A stretch of DNA of 64,000 nt from Lysinibacillus halotolerans (GCF_003711845.1 NZ_RHLQ01000008.1:1-64000), one strand, 5' to 3'. Shown: positions 36,267-46,968, numbered from the stretch's first letter. The notes: generated by a model not told the origin, from the letters alone. Made by a program: numbers and translations.

Positions 36267-37162
36267 TAACTTTCTAGAAAACCAGGTTGCAAGTAACTTG
36301 GATCAGGATATGAGTAAAAACCTTGTTTTGTTTCAGCTCCGAGTTTTCCTTTTTCGATATACTCAGATTTCAAATAATTTGCCAGCTTTTTAAATTCTTC
36401 ATTTCCAGCCTCACCTTTAGCATTAGCAATATTATATGCTGTATTAATGCCTACTATATCTAAAATAGCAAAGGGACCTTTAGGGGCGCCCGTAGCAATC
36501 ATCCAAGTTTTATCTATCGTTTCAACATCAGCAATTTTCTTTACTAATAACATTTGGGCTGCCTCTAAAAAAGGTACTAATAATGAATTCAAAATATAAC
36601 CTGGCTGCTCTCGTTGTAATGGGAGTGCCACCATGCCAATTGCCTTTGCGAAGTCAATAACAAGTTCAAACACCGATTTTTCCGTATTCGGATGTTTCAT
36701 TATTTCTGCAGTGTTGTTTAACCAAATTTCATTTGCAAAGTGAAGGGCTAAAAATTTGTGAGGTCTGCCCGTAGCTTCTGCGAATTGACTTGGCAACATG
36801 GTCGATGAATTGGTTGCGAAAATAGTTTTGTCCGGTGCTACTTGACTCAATTGTTCATAAAATTTCATTTTCACATCGACAATTTCAGGTACAGCTTCAA
36901 TGACAAGATCAGCATCCTTTACTGCTTCTGCTAAATCCGTATGGAAGGACATACGGTTGTAAGCCAAGTTTACTTCTTCTTCTGTTGCCTTTAAATCTTC
37001 TTGATAGCGCACTTTTAAGTTCATCATACGATTTTTCGCCCGATCAATCGCTTCTTCATTTATATCGTATACGGCAACTTGAAATCCTTTAAAAGCTGTC
37101 TGAAAGGCAATTTGACTTCCTAAAACGCCACTTCCTGCTACAGTTATATGTTCAAAATTCAT
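36266..37162 (-). CDS. 3-hydroxyacyl-CoA dehydrogenase
   Basis: This 298-residue NAD-dependent enzyme has the Rossmann motif GSGVLGSQIA near residue 10, FATNSSTMLPS near 115 and LHFANEIW near 140. The last stands where the catalytic His and HFFNP box normally lie (HFAN here). The C-terminal domain includes GPFAILDIVGINTAYNI. It oxidises 3-hydroxyacyl-CoA esters or a close analogue. GGGGGT precedes the ATG. It is a second 3HCDH-family gene in this window, separate from that at 15517, and stands alone. Confidence 0.85.
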   Translation of the reverse strand: MNFEHITVAGSGVLGSQIAFQTAFKGFQVAVYDINEEAIDRAKNRMMNLKVRYQEDLKATEEEVNLAYNRMSFHTDLAEAVKDADLVIEAVPEIVDVKMKFYEQLSQVAPDKTIFATNSSTMLPSQFAEATGRPHKFLALHFANEIWLNNTAEIMKHPNTEKSVFELVIDFAKAIGMVALPLQREQPGYILNSLLVPFLEAAQMLLVKKIADVETIDKTWMIATGAPKGPFAILDIVGINTAYNIANAKGEAGNEEFKKLANYLKSEYIEKGKLGAETKQGFYSYPDPSYLQPGFLES

Positions 37163-37347
37163 ACCTTGACCCCCAACTTAATTATTTTTCGAAAACTTTA
37201 GTTCATTTTCATGATTGACATGTTACTATTTTTTAAACAGAATTCGAATTGTCTTTTCAAACTATTCCGTTCTATAAAGATTCGAAATTTGAAGTTCTTT
37301 CGTTCAGTTTATGGGAATATGATTCTACTAAAGGAGAGAGTGAATGT

Positions 37348-37920
37348 ATGTCTATTGCGGTTATATACGGAAGTACTAGGGAAAAGGGAAATACAGAATG
37401 GTTAACGGAGTATGTGATCAGTGGCCTTCCTGTTGAGAAAATTTATTTGAGGGATTATAACATCCTACCAATTAAAGATGAACGACATACAGAAGCGGGA
37501 TTTCAACCAGTGTTGGATGATTATCAAGTCGTCATTGAACAGGTTTTAAAGCATGAAATTCTTATATTCGCTACCCCAATTTATTGGTACAGTATGAGTG
37601 GAACGATGAAGTTATTTATTGATCGTTGGTCTCAATCATTACGGGATAAACATTTACCCGATTTTAGAGAAGGCTTATCGAAAAAGAAAGCGTATGTTAT
37701 TGCAGTTGGAGGAGATAATCCTTCCATTAAAGCACTTCCTTTACTTCAACAATTTCAATACATTTTTGACTTCTTTGGCACGGCCTTCGAAGGTTATGTA
37801 ATTGGTAAAGCAAGTAAACCAGGGGATATTCAAAAAGATAATAAAGCAATTGCCAATGCCATCCTTATGCAAAAGGTATTAGCAGAACAATTAAAGTCTT
37901 TAGAAAAAGAAAAGAGTTGA
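37348..37920 (+). CDS. NADPH-dependent FMN reductase/flavodoxin-fold oxidoreductase
   Basis: This 190-residue protein has the flavin phosphate-binding loop YGSTREKGNTEWL at the N-terminus and FATPIYWYSMSGTMKLFIDRW near residue 80, the signature of NAD(P)H:quinone/FMN reductases of the flavodoxin-like fold. The ATG at 37348 is preferred since the motif starts only eight residues later; frames extending further upstream lack family residues. AGGAGA lies about ten bases upstream. It is divergent to the dehydrogenase at 36266. Confidence 0.85.
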   Translation: MSIAVIYGSTREKGNTEWLTEYVISGLPVEKIYLRDYNILPIKDERHTEAGFQPVLDDYQVVIEQVLKHEILIFATPIYWYSMSGTMKLFIDRWSQSLRDKHLPDFREGLSKKKAYVIAVGGDNPSIKALPLLQQFQYIFDFFGTAFEGYVIGKASKPGDIQKDNKAIANAILMQKVLAEQLKSLEKEKS

Positions 37921-37941
37921 GCATTGATTCAACTCTTTTTA
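37911..37941 (+). terminator. rho-independent terminator
   Basis: AGAGTTGA/TCAACTCT stem overlapping the stop codon, followed by TTTT. Confidence 0.8.
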
Positions 37942-38285
37942 ATATCACTTTTATCAATGTCTCCATACAACATCAGTTTCCTATTTATCTAATTCGAAAA
38001 AATTTTAAGTGTTAATTAAGTTCCTTCAACACTTCACTTTAAGCCATTTGCTTTGAACGATTTCCTAAATTCATTTATCCACTTCTAATTCCATCTCCAA
38101 ATCTGTTTTTCCTTTGTTTAATGAAAATGAGAAAGCCAAAACTAGCTACTCTTGATAATTAGCTGGCCATGTAACAGATCATTTTTCAGCTCACTTATTA
38201 GTATTCAAATCCAATTTTTTCAGCCATGCTTTGCTTTTATATTTTATGGGTAAAGTAATAGTAAAACTTATAAAGAGGTGATCCG
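37942..38285. other. 344-base intergenic stretch
   Basis: AT-rich and without a convincing reading frame. An imperfect inverted repeat AAGTGTT/AACACTT stands at about 38008-38035. I see no clear promoter pair except in the last 80 bases before the DUF255 gene. Confidence 0.4.
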
Positions 38286-40343
38286 ATGCCAACAAATAAG
38301 AAAGCAAATCGATTAATTCATGAAAAATCACCTTATTTGCTTCAACATGCATATAACCCTGTAGACTGGTTTCCATGGGGTGAGGAAGCATTTGAAAAAG
38401 CAAAACGTGAGGATAAACCTATCTTTTTAAGTATTGGCTATAGTACTTGTCATTGGTGTCACGTTATGGAGAAAGAAAGTTTTGAAGACATGGAAGTGGC
38501 AGAGTTAATCAACGAACGCTTTATTGCGATTAAAGTTGATCGTGAAGAGCGACCGGATATTGATTCTGTTTATATGACGGTTTGTCAGTTAATGAACGGT
38601 CATGGAGGTTGGCCACTAAATTTATTTTTAACTCCTGACAAAGTTCCATTTTATGCAGGTACTTATTTCCCAAAAAAAAGTAGACCGAGAATGCCTGGTA
38701 TTAAGGAGATAATAACCAAGTTATATACTATTTATAAAAAGGATAAGAAACAAATTCAAGATGTCACCAAACAGGTGCAAACAGCTCTTCAACAGACCAT
38801 TCAACTAAATACCGATGAAACAGTTTCCGAAATAGCAGTGGAGAATGGTTTTCGTTCATTTTTAAGTACTTTTGATGAAACGTTCGGAGGCTTCGGAACT
38901 GCTCCGAAGTTTCCAACACCCCATCAACATATGTTTTTACTTCGTTATTATTACTATACAAAAGATGAAAGAGCATTGAACATGGTTGTGAAAACATTAG
39001 ATGGGTTAGAACGAGGGGGTATCTATGACCATATCGGTTTTGGTTTCGCAAGATATTCTACCGACGAAGAATTTTTAGTCCCCCATTTTGAGAAAATGTT
39101 ATATGATAATGCCCTGCTAACAATCGCTTATACTGAATGTTATCAAGTGACTAAATCGGAGGACGCTAAAAAAGTTGCGAAAGATACGATTCGATATGTG
39201 CTAAGGGATTTAACCTCTCCAGAAGGTGGCTTTTATTCTGCTGAAGATGCAGATTCAGAAGGAGAAGAAGGTAAATATTATGTGTGGAGTTATGAAGAAA
39301 TCTTAACTCTATTAGGGGGTCAGCTTGGTACATTATATTGTGCAGCCTATGGTATTACCGAAGATGGCAACTTTGAAGGTAAAAACATTCCAAATTTAAT
39401 TGAAGTGTCTTTACCCCAGTTAGCTGAACAAAATGGTATGAATATAGAAGAATTGTTAGCACGTTTAGAAAAAGCGCGGACAATCCTATTTGAACATCGA
39501 AAAAAACGAATTCCTCCACATAAGGATGATAAAATCATTACTTCTTGGAACGGGCTAATGATCGCTGCATTAGCGAAGGCTTCTCGTGTTTTTCAAGAAA
39601 AGGAATATTTAACGAAAGCTATAAAAGCTATTGATTTTATTGAATCAAATTTATTCCTTTCTGGCCGATTAATGATTCGGTACCGGGATGGAGAAGTGAA
39701 AGAACTTGGTGTTATTGATGACTATGCTTATTTATTGTGGGCTTATATTGAACTTTACGAGGCAACATTCGATGTAAATTATTTATTGAAAGCTCAAAGG
39801 GTAACTAATCAAATGATTGAACTATTTTGGGATGATGAAAAGGGCGGCTTTTTCTTTTATGGAAAGGATGCAGAAGATTTATTAATTCGTCAAAAAGAAG
39901 TATATGACTCGGCATTACCTTCCGGAAACAGTGTAGCTGCTTTGCAAATGTTAAAACTTGCGCGGTTTACAGGAAATGCCCATTTGGAAGACAGAGTAAA
40001 TAAAATATTTTCTGCCTTTTCTTATTCGATTCAGAATTATCCGATGGGTCATACCTATATGTTAATGGCTTTTTTAACAACGCTAATGAAAAGGAAGGAA
40101 ATCGTTATTTTAGGGGAGATATCCGATGATCAACTACTATTTGTCGACGAATTATTGCAGGAGTTTTATCCGGAAATTACTTATTTAGTAAATAAGAAAA
40201 CCGATGAATTGGCGTCGATTGCTCCCTTTATTAACAATTATAAAAGGGGAGAGGACAAGGCTTGGATCTATATTTGTGAAAACTATTCTTGTCATAAACC
40301 CGTTAAAGACATACAAGAAGCAAGAAACATGTTGCATGAATAA
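38286..40343 (+). CDS. thioredoxin-domain protein of the DUF255/YyaL family
   Basis: This 685-residue protein matches the usual full length of YyaL/spermatogenesis-associated-protein-20-like proteins. The N-terminal thioredoxin-like domain (about 1-165) has [14 protein letters not shown] with the conserved CxxC, followed by the helical six-hairpin-glycosidase-like domain with [17 protein letters not shown] and [13 protein letters not shown]. The family role is not settled; a disulphide or sugar-related activity is suspected. The ATG has AGAGGTG upstream. Single-gene unit. Confidence 0.9.
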   Translation: MPTNKKANRLIHEKSPYLLQHAYNPVDWFPWGEEAFEKAKREDKPIFLSIGYSTCHWCHVMEKESFEDMEVAELINERFIAIKVDREERPDIDSVYMTVCQLMNGHGGWPLNLFLTPDKVPFYAGTYFPKKSRPRMPGIKEIITKLYTIYKKDKKQIQDVTKQVQTALQQTIQLNTDETVSEIAVENGFRSFLSTFDETFGGFGTAPKFPTPHQHMFLLRYYYYTKDERALNMVVKTLDGLERGGIYDHIGFGFARYSTDEEFLVPHFEKMLYDNALLTIAYTECYQVTKSEDAKKVAKDTIRYVLRDLTSPEGGFYSAEDADSEGEEGKYYVWSYEEILTLLGGQLGTLYCAAYGITEDGNFEGKNIPNLIEVSLPQLAEQNGMNIEELLARLEKARTILFEHRKKRIPPHKDDKIITSWNGLMIAALAKASRVFQEKEYLTKAIKAIDFIESNLFLSGRLMIRYRDGEVKELGVIDDYAYLLWAYIELYEATFDVNYLLKAQRVTNQMIELFWDDEKGGFFFYGKDAEDLLIRQKEVYDSALPSGNSVAALQMLKLARFTGNAHLEDRVNKIFSAFSYSIQNYPMGHTYMLMAFLTTLMKRKEIVILGEISDDQLLFVDELLQEFYPEITYLVNKKTDELASIAPFINNYKRGEDKAWIYICENYSCHKPVKDIQEARNMLHE

Positions 40344-40349
40344 TATTTT

Positions 40350-40388
40350 TTAACCCTTACGAACAATCCGTAAGGGTTTATTTTTTTG
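40350..40388 (+). terminator. rho-independent terminator
   Basis: AACCCTTACG/CGTAAGGGTT stem followed by TATTTTTTT. Confidence 0.9.
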
Positions 40389-40513
40389 AGGACTCTAACG
40401 TATCTTTTAGAAAAGATGATAAAATGGAAGGGAAATAGTCAGTAAAATCTTAAAACTAAATTACTTTTTCCGTGAACAAATCGATTTAGAAAGTTTCGAA
40501 GGAAGGTGGGCTT

Positions 40514-40903
40514 ATGGAAATCAAATTTCGTATGATTTTTTTGTCGTTTTTTGTTTGATTTCTATTAATTAGCTGTGACAATTCCCGTAGTCCGGAATCG
40601 GGGATTAATAGTGAAGAGATTGTACTAAATAGTACTAGTGAAGAAGGAATCATTCTATTTGAAAAAAATTCAGGAAAAAACTTATTAATTCAAGATTCAA
40701 ATTTTCAATACAAAGATAAAGAATTATCTTTAAATGAATTATTAAATAAATATGATGAAGTATTATTTTTAAGTTTTAAAAATAAATCGATTGTTAAACA
40801 GGTTCAGTCCAGCCAAAAAGTAAAAATTTGGTATAGTGAAATTTTAGAATCGAACCCTCCTATCTACAAAGTAGAACAACTAGAAGTTTCTGAAGGGCAA
40901 TAA
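40514..40903 (+). pseudogene. DUF3221-like lipoprotein interrupted by an in-frame TGA
   Basis: An ATG at 40514, behind GGAAGGTGGG, opens a lipoprotein signal (MEIKFRMIFLSFFV) that meets TGA at 40556-40558. The same frame continues without another stop as FLLISCDNS, a good lipobox, and on to VKIWYSEILESNPP, which resembles the end of DUF3221/YobA-like proteins, ending at TAA 40901-40903. Reading TGA as Trp would give a complete lipoprotein of about 129 residues. A recent nonsense mutation in the signal peptide is the simplest reading. Confidence 0.7.
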
Positions 40904-40904
40904 A

Positions 40905-40934
40905 AGACCATGAGTGATTTTTTACCCATGGTCC
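40905..40934. terminator. terminator-like hairpin between convergent genes
   Basis: GACCATG/CATGGTC stem with a 14-base loop. On the minus strand it is followed by TTTTATT and would end the HesB-like gene. Confidence 0.55.
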
Positions 40935-40967
40935 AAAATTTGTGTACTTATAATCGAATGGCAATTT

Positions 40968-41258
40968 TCACTTCAAATAACTATATTGTAATTCTTCCAA
41001 TTCTTTATTGACTTCAACAAATAGGTCATGTTCATTAAAGAACCATAGATCATCCTTTTCGATATAGAAATGAATGCCTTGTACAATCACTTCTGCTCCA
41101 ATATCATGAGGCTCCTCACGATTCATTCCAATGGAAAAACCTTCGTGGAATGGGGAAGAACCTCCATATCTTGAATGAAAACGAATATAGTCCCCATCTT
41201 TTGCTTCCATTTCTTCTTGAAACCACTGTAATGCATCTTCAGAAATTTTAATATTCAT
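40968..41258 (-). CDS. HesB/YneR-like protein
   Basis: This 96-residue protein has the HesB/IscA-like fold sequence: ISEDALQWFQEEM, then GDYIRFHSRYGGSSPFHEGFSIG and FYIEKDDLWFF. Cysteines that would bind an iron-sulphur cluster in true A-type carriers are absent, as in the YneR branch. Its function is unknown. It lies 34 bases after plsY with its own ribosome site, so it is probably cotranscribed with it; B. subtilis has a similar yneR-plsY-parEC neighbourhood. Confidence 0.8.
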   Translation of the reverse strand: MNIKISEDALQWFQEEMEAKDGDYIRFHSRYGGSSPFHEGFSIGMNREEPHDIGAEVIVQGIHFYIEKDDLWFFNEHDLFVEVNKELEELQYSYLK

Positions 41259-41292
41259 CTTCTTTATCCTTTCAGATAAGGTAAAAAGCTAA

Positions 41293-41895
41293 TTAAATCC
41301 ATTTTACTTTTGGCTCAGTACCTTCTTTAATCCGTTTAATATTGGCACGATGACGGTAGAAAATAAATGCTGTTAAAATGATGACTAAAATCAGTAAGGA
41401 TACATCTCCTGTAACAATCACATAAATAATGCTATAAATAAGCGCAATGATTGATACGAGCATTGAAGAGAGGCTAACAATCTTTGTAATTTTTAATGCA
41501 ATTAAAAAACCTAACACTAAAATGATAAACAACGGCCAAGCATAGCCTAATAAAACACCACCAGATGTTGCAACCGCTTTTCCTCCACGGAATCCTGCAA
41601 AGAGTGGGAACATATGTCCTACAACTGCAATAGCTCCTAAAATTAAAGGATGAATCGTCGAATCATTAAAGTAAGGGATAAGTGGAAGTAATGTTGCCGC
41701 AGTACCTTTTAATATATCAAGGATTGTTACAACGGTTCCTGCTTTCTTACCTAATACTCGAAAAGAGTTGGTTGCTCCTAAATTTCCACTACCATGTTCT
41801 CTTATATCTGTTTTATAAAAAATTTTGCCAATCCATAGGCCAGAAGGAATTGACCCGATTACATAAGCACAAATTAAAATAATTGCATTAATCAT
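41293..41895 (-). CDS. plsY: glycerol-3-phosphate acyltransferase PlsY
   Basis: This 200-residue integral membrane enzyme transfers acyl groups from acyl-phosphate to glycerol-3-phosphate, the first step of phosphatidic acid synthesis. Family motifs are visible: [11 protein letters not shown] near residue 15, [15 protein letters not shown] near 33, and [21 protein letters not shown] near 95. About five helices. Divergent from parE, as usual in Bacillus. The long flanking region contains no other gene. Confidence 0.95.
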   Translation of the reverse strand: MINAIILICAYVIGSIPSGLWIGKIFYKTDIREHGSGNLGATNSFRVLGKKAGTVVTILDILKGTAATLLPLIPYFNDSTIHPLILGAIAVVGHMFPLFAGFRGGKAVATSGGVLLGYAWPLFIILVLGFLIALKITKIVSLSSMLVSIIALIYSIIYVIVTGDVSLLILVIILTAFIFYRHRANIKRIKEGTEPKVKWI

Positions 41896-42269
41896 AGCTT
41901 GTTCCTTTCAAAATTAATAGTTGGTACTAATAGTTGTAATCATAATATTACACCTTTTTTATTATATGCGGAAGATATATTTCCAAGTTATATAAAAGGG
42001 ATTATACTTAATCATAACAAAATATTTTGAAAGAAAATGGATTTATAAGAAGGAAAAAGAAAATTTATCATGAATAGTTTTACTCTATAGATTTTTCTTT
42101 ACTCATTTGTCAAAATATCGTTAAAATAATTTCAATTGAAGTTTGTTTGTATAGATTGATAGTAGTTTGATACAATAAATAAGCTTATGACATTTGACAT
42201 AATTTGCTTTTGTCAGTACGATTGAAAAAAGATAGAGAACGGATGTTTGTATTTTGGAGGGGATTTGAT
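41896..42269. other. divergent plsY-parE intergenic region
   Basis: 374 AT-rich bases without a gene. A sigma-A-like promoter for parE reads TTGTAT (42147-42152), an 18-base spacer and TACAAT (42171-42176). Confidence 0.45.
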
Positions 42270-44246
42270 TTGGCAATAAATCAGCCAGGGATCGCATATG
42301 ATGACGATGCCATTCAAGTATTAGAAGGATTAGAAGCGGTTCGTAAAAGACCAGGGATGTATATTGGATCCACAGATGGTCGAGGCCTTCATCACTTAGT
42401 ATATGAAATAGTCGATAACGCAGTGGATGAAGCACTCGCTGGATTTGGATCACATATCATCGTAAAAATCCATGAAGATGGATCTATAAGTGTTCGAGAT
42501 TTCGGTCGAGGAATGCCTACAGGTATGCACAAGATGGGCAAACCTACGCCTGAAGTTATTTTTACGATACTACACGCTGGAGGTAAGTTTGGACAAGGTG
42601 GTTACAAAACAAGTGGTGGTTTACACGGAGTAGGTTCTTCCGTTGTAAATGCTCTATCTGCCTATTTAGAAGTAACAATCTACCGTGATGGTCAAATTTA
42701 TCGTCAACGATTCGAAAATGGAGGGAAACCGGTTACAACCCTTGAAGTAATTGGGAAGACAAAAGAAACAGGAACGAATGTTCATTTCTTACCGGATAAA
42801 GAGATTTTCTCTGTTACGAAATATAATTACGATACGTTAGCAGAACGTCTACGTGAGTCAGCCTTTTTATTAAAAGGATTAAAAATTGAATTGATTGACG
42901 AACGTGGTGAAGGGAAATCGGACGTTTATTTTTACGAAAACGGGATTGAAGCCTTTGTTTCTTATTTAAATGAAGAAAAGGATGTGTTACATCCTGTTAA
43001 ATACGTAGAAGGTACACAGGATGATATAGAAGTCGAATTTGCGTTTCAGTTCAATGATGGCTATACAGAAACGATTTTATCCTTTGTAAACAACGTGCGA
43101 ACTCGTGATGGCGGTACCCATGAAACAGGGGCAAAATCTGCAATGACACGTGTATTTAATGAATACGCACGAAAAGTAGGATTACTAAAGGAAAAGGAAA
43201 AAAATCTTGAAGGTACGGATATCCGAGAAGGTCTTTCTGCGGTTGTTTCAGTTCGTATCCCAGAGCATCTATTACAATTTGAAGGTCAAACGAAAAGTAA
43301 ACTCGGTACGATGGAAGCACGTTCCGCTGTTGAAAGTGTTGTATCTGAAAAAATGCTCTACGTGTTAGAAGAAAATGCAGAATTATCCGCTTCCCTTGTT
43401 CGTAAAGCTATCCGCGCTCAACAAGCACGTGAAGCTGCTCGTAAAGCTAGAGAAGATGCACGTACAGGTAAAAAGAAAAAGTCCAGTACAATCTTATCTG
43501 GAAAGTTAACACCTGCCCAATCACGTAATGCTAAAAGAAATGAATTATACCTTGTGGAAGGTGACTCTGCAGGAGGTTCTGCGAAACAAGGACGTGACCG
43601 CTCATTTCAAGCGATATTACCTTTACGAGGAAAAGTTATTAACACTGAAAAAGCAAAACTATCCGATATTATGAAAAACGAAGAAATTTCAACAATAATC
43701 CATACAATAGGCGCTGGTGTTGGGGCAGATTTTAATGTAGAAGATGCTGCTTACGACAAAATTATTATTATGACCGATGCCGATACGGATGGAGCACATA
43801 TCCAAGTACTGCTTTTAACTTTCTTTTATAAATATATGAGACCGTTAATCGATGCTGGAAAAGTGTATATTGCTTTACCACCACTTTATAAAGTATCAAA
43901 AGGAACTGGCAAAAAAGAAGTCATTGAATATGCATGGACAGAAAAAGAGTTACAATCTGCCATTGATAAAGTAGGAAAAGGGTACATGCTACAACGATAT
44001 AAAGGACTAGGGGAAATGAATGCAGACCAATTATGGGATACAACAATGAACCCTGAAACAAGAACATTAATCCGAGTAACAATTGACGATGCAGCAAGGG
44101 CTGAACGTCGTGTGACTACATTAATGGGAGATAAAGTTGAACCACGTCGTAAGTGGATTGAAACAAATGTAGATTTTGGTATGGAGGATGATTTGAATAT
44201 TTTAGATAGTGAATTCATCCAACATGAGGAGGAACTAGAAGTATGA
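42270..44246 (+). CDS. parE: DNA topoisomerase IV subunit B
   Basis: This 658-residue ATPase subunit has the GHKL ATP site (EIVDNAVDEAL, GGKFGQGGYKTSGGLHGVG), the Toprim acidic motifs (EGDSAGGSAKQGRD and DADTDGAHI) and RPGMYIGSTDGRG at the N-terminus. With ParC it decatenates daughter chromosomes. The start is most likely TTG at 42270, seven bases after GGAGGGG; further upstream the frame lacks conserved residues. The stop overlaps parC by four bases. I distinguish it from GyrB by the plsY and parC neighbours and the short length. Confidence 0.95.
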   Translation: MAINQPGIAYDDDAIQVLEGLEAVRKRPGMYIGSTDGRGLHHLVYEIVDNAVDEALAGFGSHIIVKIHEDGSISVRDFGRGMPTGMHKMGKPTPEVIFTILHAGGKFGQGGYKTSGGLHGVGSSVVNALSAYLEVTIYRDGQIYRQRFENGGKPVTTLEVIGKTKETGTNVHFLPDKEIFSVTKYNYDTLAERLRESAFLLKGLKIELIDERGEGKSDVYFYENGIEAFVSYLNEEKDVLHPVKYVEGTQDDIEVEFAFQFNDGYTETILSFVNNVRTRDGGTHETGAKSAMTRVFNEYARKVGLLKEKEKNLEGTDIREGLSAVVSVRIPEHLLQFEGQTKSKLGTMEARSAVESVVSEKMLYVLEENAELSASLVRKAIRAQQAREAARKAREDARTGKKKKSSTILSGKLTPAQSRNAKRNELYLVEGDSAGGSAKQGRDRSFQAILPLRGKVINTEKAKLSDIMKNEEISTIIHTIGAGVGADFNVEDAAYDKIIIMTDADTDGAHIQVLLLTFFYKYMRPLIDAGKVYIALPPLYKVSKGTGKKEVIEYAWTEKELQSAIDKVGKGYMLQRYKGLGEMNADQLWDTTMNPETRTLIRVTIDDAARAERRVTTLMGDKVEPRRKWIETNVDFGMEDDLNILDSEFIQHEEELEV

Positions 44247-46684
44247 CGGCAACCGAACGATTTCAAGAATTACCGCTAGAGGAAGTGATGGGCGATCGGT
44301 TCGGTCGTTATAGTAAATATATTATCCAAGACCGCGCATTACCTGATGCTCGGGACGGACTGAAACCGGTACAGCGCCGTATTTTATTTGCGATGTTTAA
44401 TGAAGGAAATACGAATGATAAACCGTTTAGAAAATCAGCAAAAACGGTCGGTCATGTTATTGGTAATTTCCATCCCCACGGTGATTCTTCCGTATATGAT
44501 GCCATGGTGCGTTTAAGTCAAGATTGGAAAATGCGCCATATGTTAATTGAAATGCATGGGAATAACGGTTCCGTTGATGGTGACCCACCTGCTGCCATGC
44601 GTTATACTGAAGCTCGTTTATCAGCAATAGCTGCAGAAATGCTTCGAGATATTAATAAACAAACGGTTGAATTTATTCCAAATTTTGATGATCAAGATAT
44701 GGAACCGACCGTTTTACCTGCAAGATTTCCAAACCTTCTTGTAAACGGCTCAACTGGGATTTCCGCCGGTTATGCAACGGATATCCCGCCCCATAACTTA
44801 ACAGAATCCTTAGATGCTGTTTTGATGCGACTTGATAAGCCTAACTGTACTGTAGATGATCTAATGACTGTTATTAAAGGTCCTGATTTCCCTACAGGAG
44901 GTATCATCCAAGGGGTTGAAGGTATTAAAAAGGCCTATGAAACAGGAAAGGGCAAAATTATTGTTCGTGCTAAAGCAACTGTTGAACCTATTAAAGGCGG
45001 TAAAGAACAAATCGTCATTACAGAACTGCCTTATGAAGTAAATAAAGCGAATTTAGTGAAAAAAATAGATGAGCAGCGAATCGATAAACGTTTAGAAGGT
45101 ATTGCAGATATTCGAGATGAGTCTGATCGTACTGGACTTCGTATTGTCATTGAACTGAAAAAGGATGTACAAGGTCAAGGTATATTAAACTATTTATATA
45201 AATCGACTGAACTGCAAATAAATTATAATTTTAATATGATTGCAATTCATAATCGTCGTCCAACGATGATGACTTTACCTTTAATGTTAGATTCTTATAT
45301 CGCGCACCAAAAGGATGTAGTGATCAAGCGTTCCAAATTCGACCTTCAAAAAGCAAAAGATCGTTTACATATTGTTGAAGGTTTAATTAAAGCGATTTCT
45401 ATTTTGGATGAAGTCATTGCGACAATCCGTTCTTCGAAAGATAAACGGGATGCGAAAACGAATTTAGAAAAACAATTCGGATTTACAGAAGTACAATCAG
45501 AGGCTATCGTTAGTTTGCAGCTTTATCGCTTAACAAATACTGACATTACAGACCTTCGTGCCGAACAAGAAACACTGCAAAAATCAATTACAGAATTGAA
45601 TGATATTTTGAATAACGATAAACAATTAATCAAAGTCATCAAATCGGAGTTAACCGAAATTCGTAAAAAATTTAAGGAACCTCGTCGTTCTAGTATTCAA
45701 GCTGAAATCGAAGAAATTAAGCTTACATTGGATGTGTTAGTTCCAAGTGAAGAAGTAGTTGTTACGGTAACGAAAGACGGTTATGTGAAACGTACAAGTA
45801 CCCGTTCCCACGCCGCTTCCAACGGTCAAGATTTTGCAATGAAAGACTCTGACTACTTATTGTTTGAACAAACTTTAAATACTCAGCATCATCTATTGTT
45901 ATTCACAAACAAAGGGAATTACATTTATCAGCCTGTTCATGAATTACCAGACATTCGTTGGAAGGATCTAGGACAACATATTTCAAGTATTGTTCCTATT
46001 GATAAAGACGAAGAAATTATTGAAGCAATTGGTATTGAGAAGTTTGAACAAGAAAACGCCTTTATTCTTACTGCCACTAAAGAAGGCCAAATTAAACGCT
46101 CTGCTTTAGCTGATTATTCCGTTACACGTTATTCTAAACCGATAAAAACGATGAACATTAAAGATAACGATGAAATGATTTTTGCTAGTCTAGTGACAAC
46201 TGAAACTGAGCTATTACTTACAAGTTATTTAAGTTATAGCTTACGATTTGATATTGAGGAAATCCCAGTTACCGGTGTCAAAACGGGTGGTGTAAAAGGT
46301 ATTAACTTAAAAGATGAAGATATCCTTATTTCGGTAAATCCATTAGAATCAGAAGATAAACAAGACGTTATCATCGTCACACATCGCGGAGCAGTCAAAC
46401 GTATGAGCGTTTCAGAAGTAGAGAAAAGTTCAAGAGCAAAACGGGGAGTTGTCGTTTTAAAAGAATTAAAAGCAAATCCTCATCGTATTTATACTGTTAA
46501 AGTCGTGAAAAACGACGATTCAATATTATTGGAAACTAACAATAATGTTCAAGAAACGATTGAAGTTAAATCATTAACAAGAGCCGATCGCTATTCAAAC
46601 GGCTCCTTGAAGATCGACGTTTCAAATGATGGTGAATTAACGCTTGTAAAAGTCATTCCCCATGAAACGAAAGAAAATAATTAA
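44243..46684 (+). CDS. parC: DNA topoisomerase IV subunit A
   Basis: This 813-residue breakage-reunion subunit has the catalytic Tyr in AMRYTEARLS near residue 121 and the quinolone-region motif HPHGDSSVYDAMVRLSQDW near residue 77. The C-terminal domain is a six-blade DNA-wrapping propeller with repeats such as VTKDGYVKRT and THRGAVKRMS. It cuts and rejoins DNA with ParE. ATGA overlap with parE shows coupled translation. Confidence 0.95.
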   Translation: MTATERFQELPLEEVMGDRFGRYSKYIIQDRALPDARDGLKPVQRRILFAMFNEGNTNDKPFRKSAKTVGHVIGNFHPHGDSSVYDAMVRLSQDWKMRHMLIEMHGNNGSVDGDPPAAMRYTEARLSAIAAEMLRDINKQTVEFIPNFDDQDMEPTVLPARFPNLLVNGSTGISAGYATDIPPHNLTESLDAVLMRLDKPNCTVDDLMTVIKGPDFPTGGIIQGVEGIKKAYETGKGKIIVRAKATVEPIKGGKEQIVITELPYEVNKANLVKKIDEQRIDKRLEGIADIRDESDRTGLRIVIELKKDVQGQGILNYLYKSTELQINYNFNMIAIHNRRPTMMTLPLMLDSYIAHQKDVVIKRSKFDLQKAKDRLHIVEGLIKAISILDEVIATIRSSKDKRDAKTNLEKQFGFTEVQSEAIVSLQLYRLTNTDITDLRAEQETLQKSITELNDILNNDKQLIKVIKSELTEIRKKFKEPRRSSIQAEIEEIKLTLDVLVPSEEVVVTVTKDGYVKRTSTRSHAASNGQDFAMKDSDYLLFEQTLNTQHHLLLFTNKGNYIYQPVHELPDIRWKDLGQHISSIVPIDKDEEIIEAIGIEKFEQENAFILTATKEGQIKRSALADYSVTRYSKPIKTMNIKDNDEMIFASLVTTETELLLTSYLSYSLRFDIEEIPVTGVKTGGVKGINLKDEDILISVNPLESEDKQDVIIVTHRGAVKRMSVSEVEKSSRAKRGVVVLKELKANPHRIYTVKVVKNDDSILLETNNNVQETIEVKSLTRADRYSNGSLKIDVSNDGELTLVKVIPHETKENN

Positions 46685-46691
46685 TCACTCA

Positions 46692-46736
46692 AAAGGATAT
46701 GTGAAAGTTCAATGCTTTCACATATCTTTTTTATTA
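46692..46736 (+). terminator. rho-independent terminator after parC
   Basis: GATATGTGAAAG/CTTTCACATATC stem followed by TTTTTTATT. Confidence 0.9.
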
Positions 46737-46752
46737 ATAAATAGGAAGATTT

Positions 46753-46968
46753 CTAAATAAAAAACATAAAAGACATTTCCATTTGCTGACCTTGCTCTTC
46801 ACGGAAATGCCTTTTATGTTTTTTAAATCCTTTTTCTAACGTTTCTAGTTTTGTTTTAGTCTTTCGTTCATGGGTACTAAAGTACGATTGTCCTCTTAAC
46901 ATCGTCACATCTTTACCATGTTGACGCATCATTTTCAATCGTTTTTTCTTTGCCTTTGATATAGCCAA
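46753..46968 (-). CDS. small very basic hypothetical protein
   Basis: This 71-residue protein is Lys/Arg-rich in the first 55 residues (KAKKKRLKMMRQHGKD) and ends with a short hydrophobic tail. The start is TTG behind GAGGTG. It may bind nucleic acid because of its charge, but I recognise no family. Confidence 0.6.
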   Translation of the reverse strand: MAISKAKKKRLKMMRQHGKDVTMLRGQSYFSTHERKTKTKLETLEKGFKKHKRHFREEQGQQMEMSFMFFI

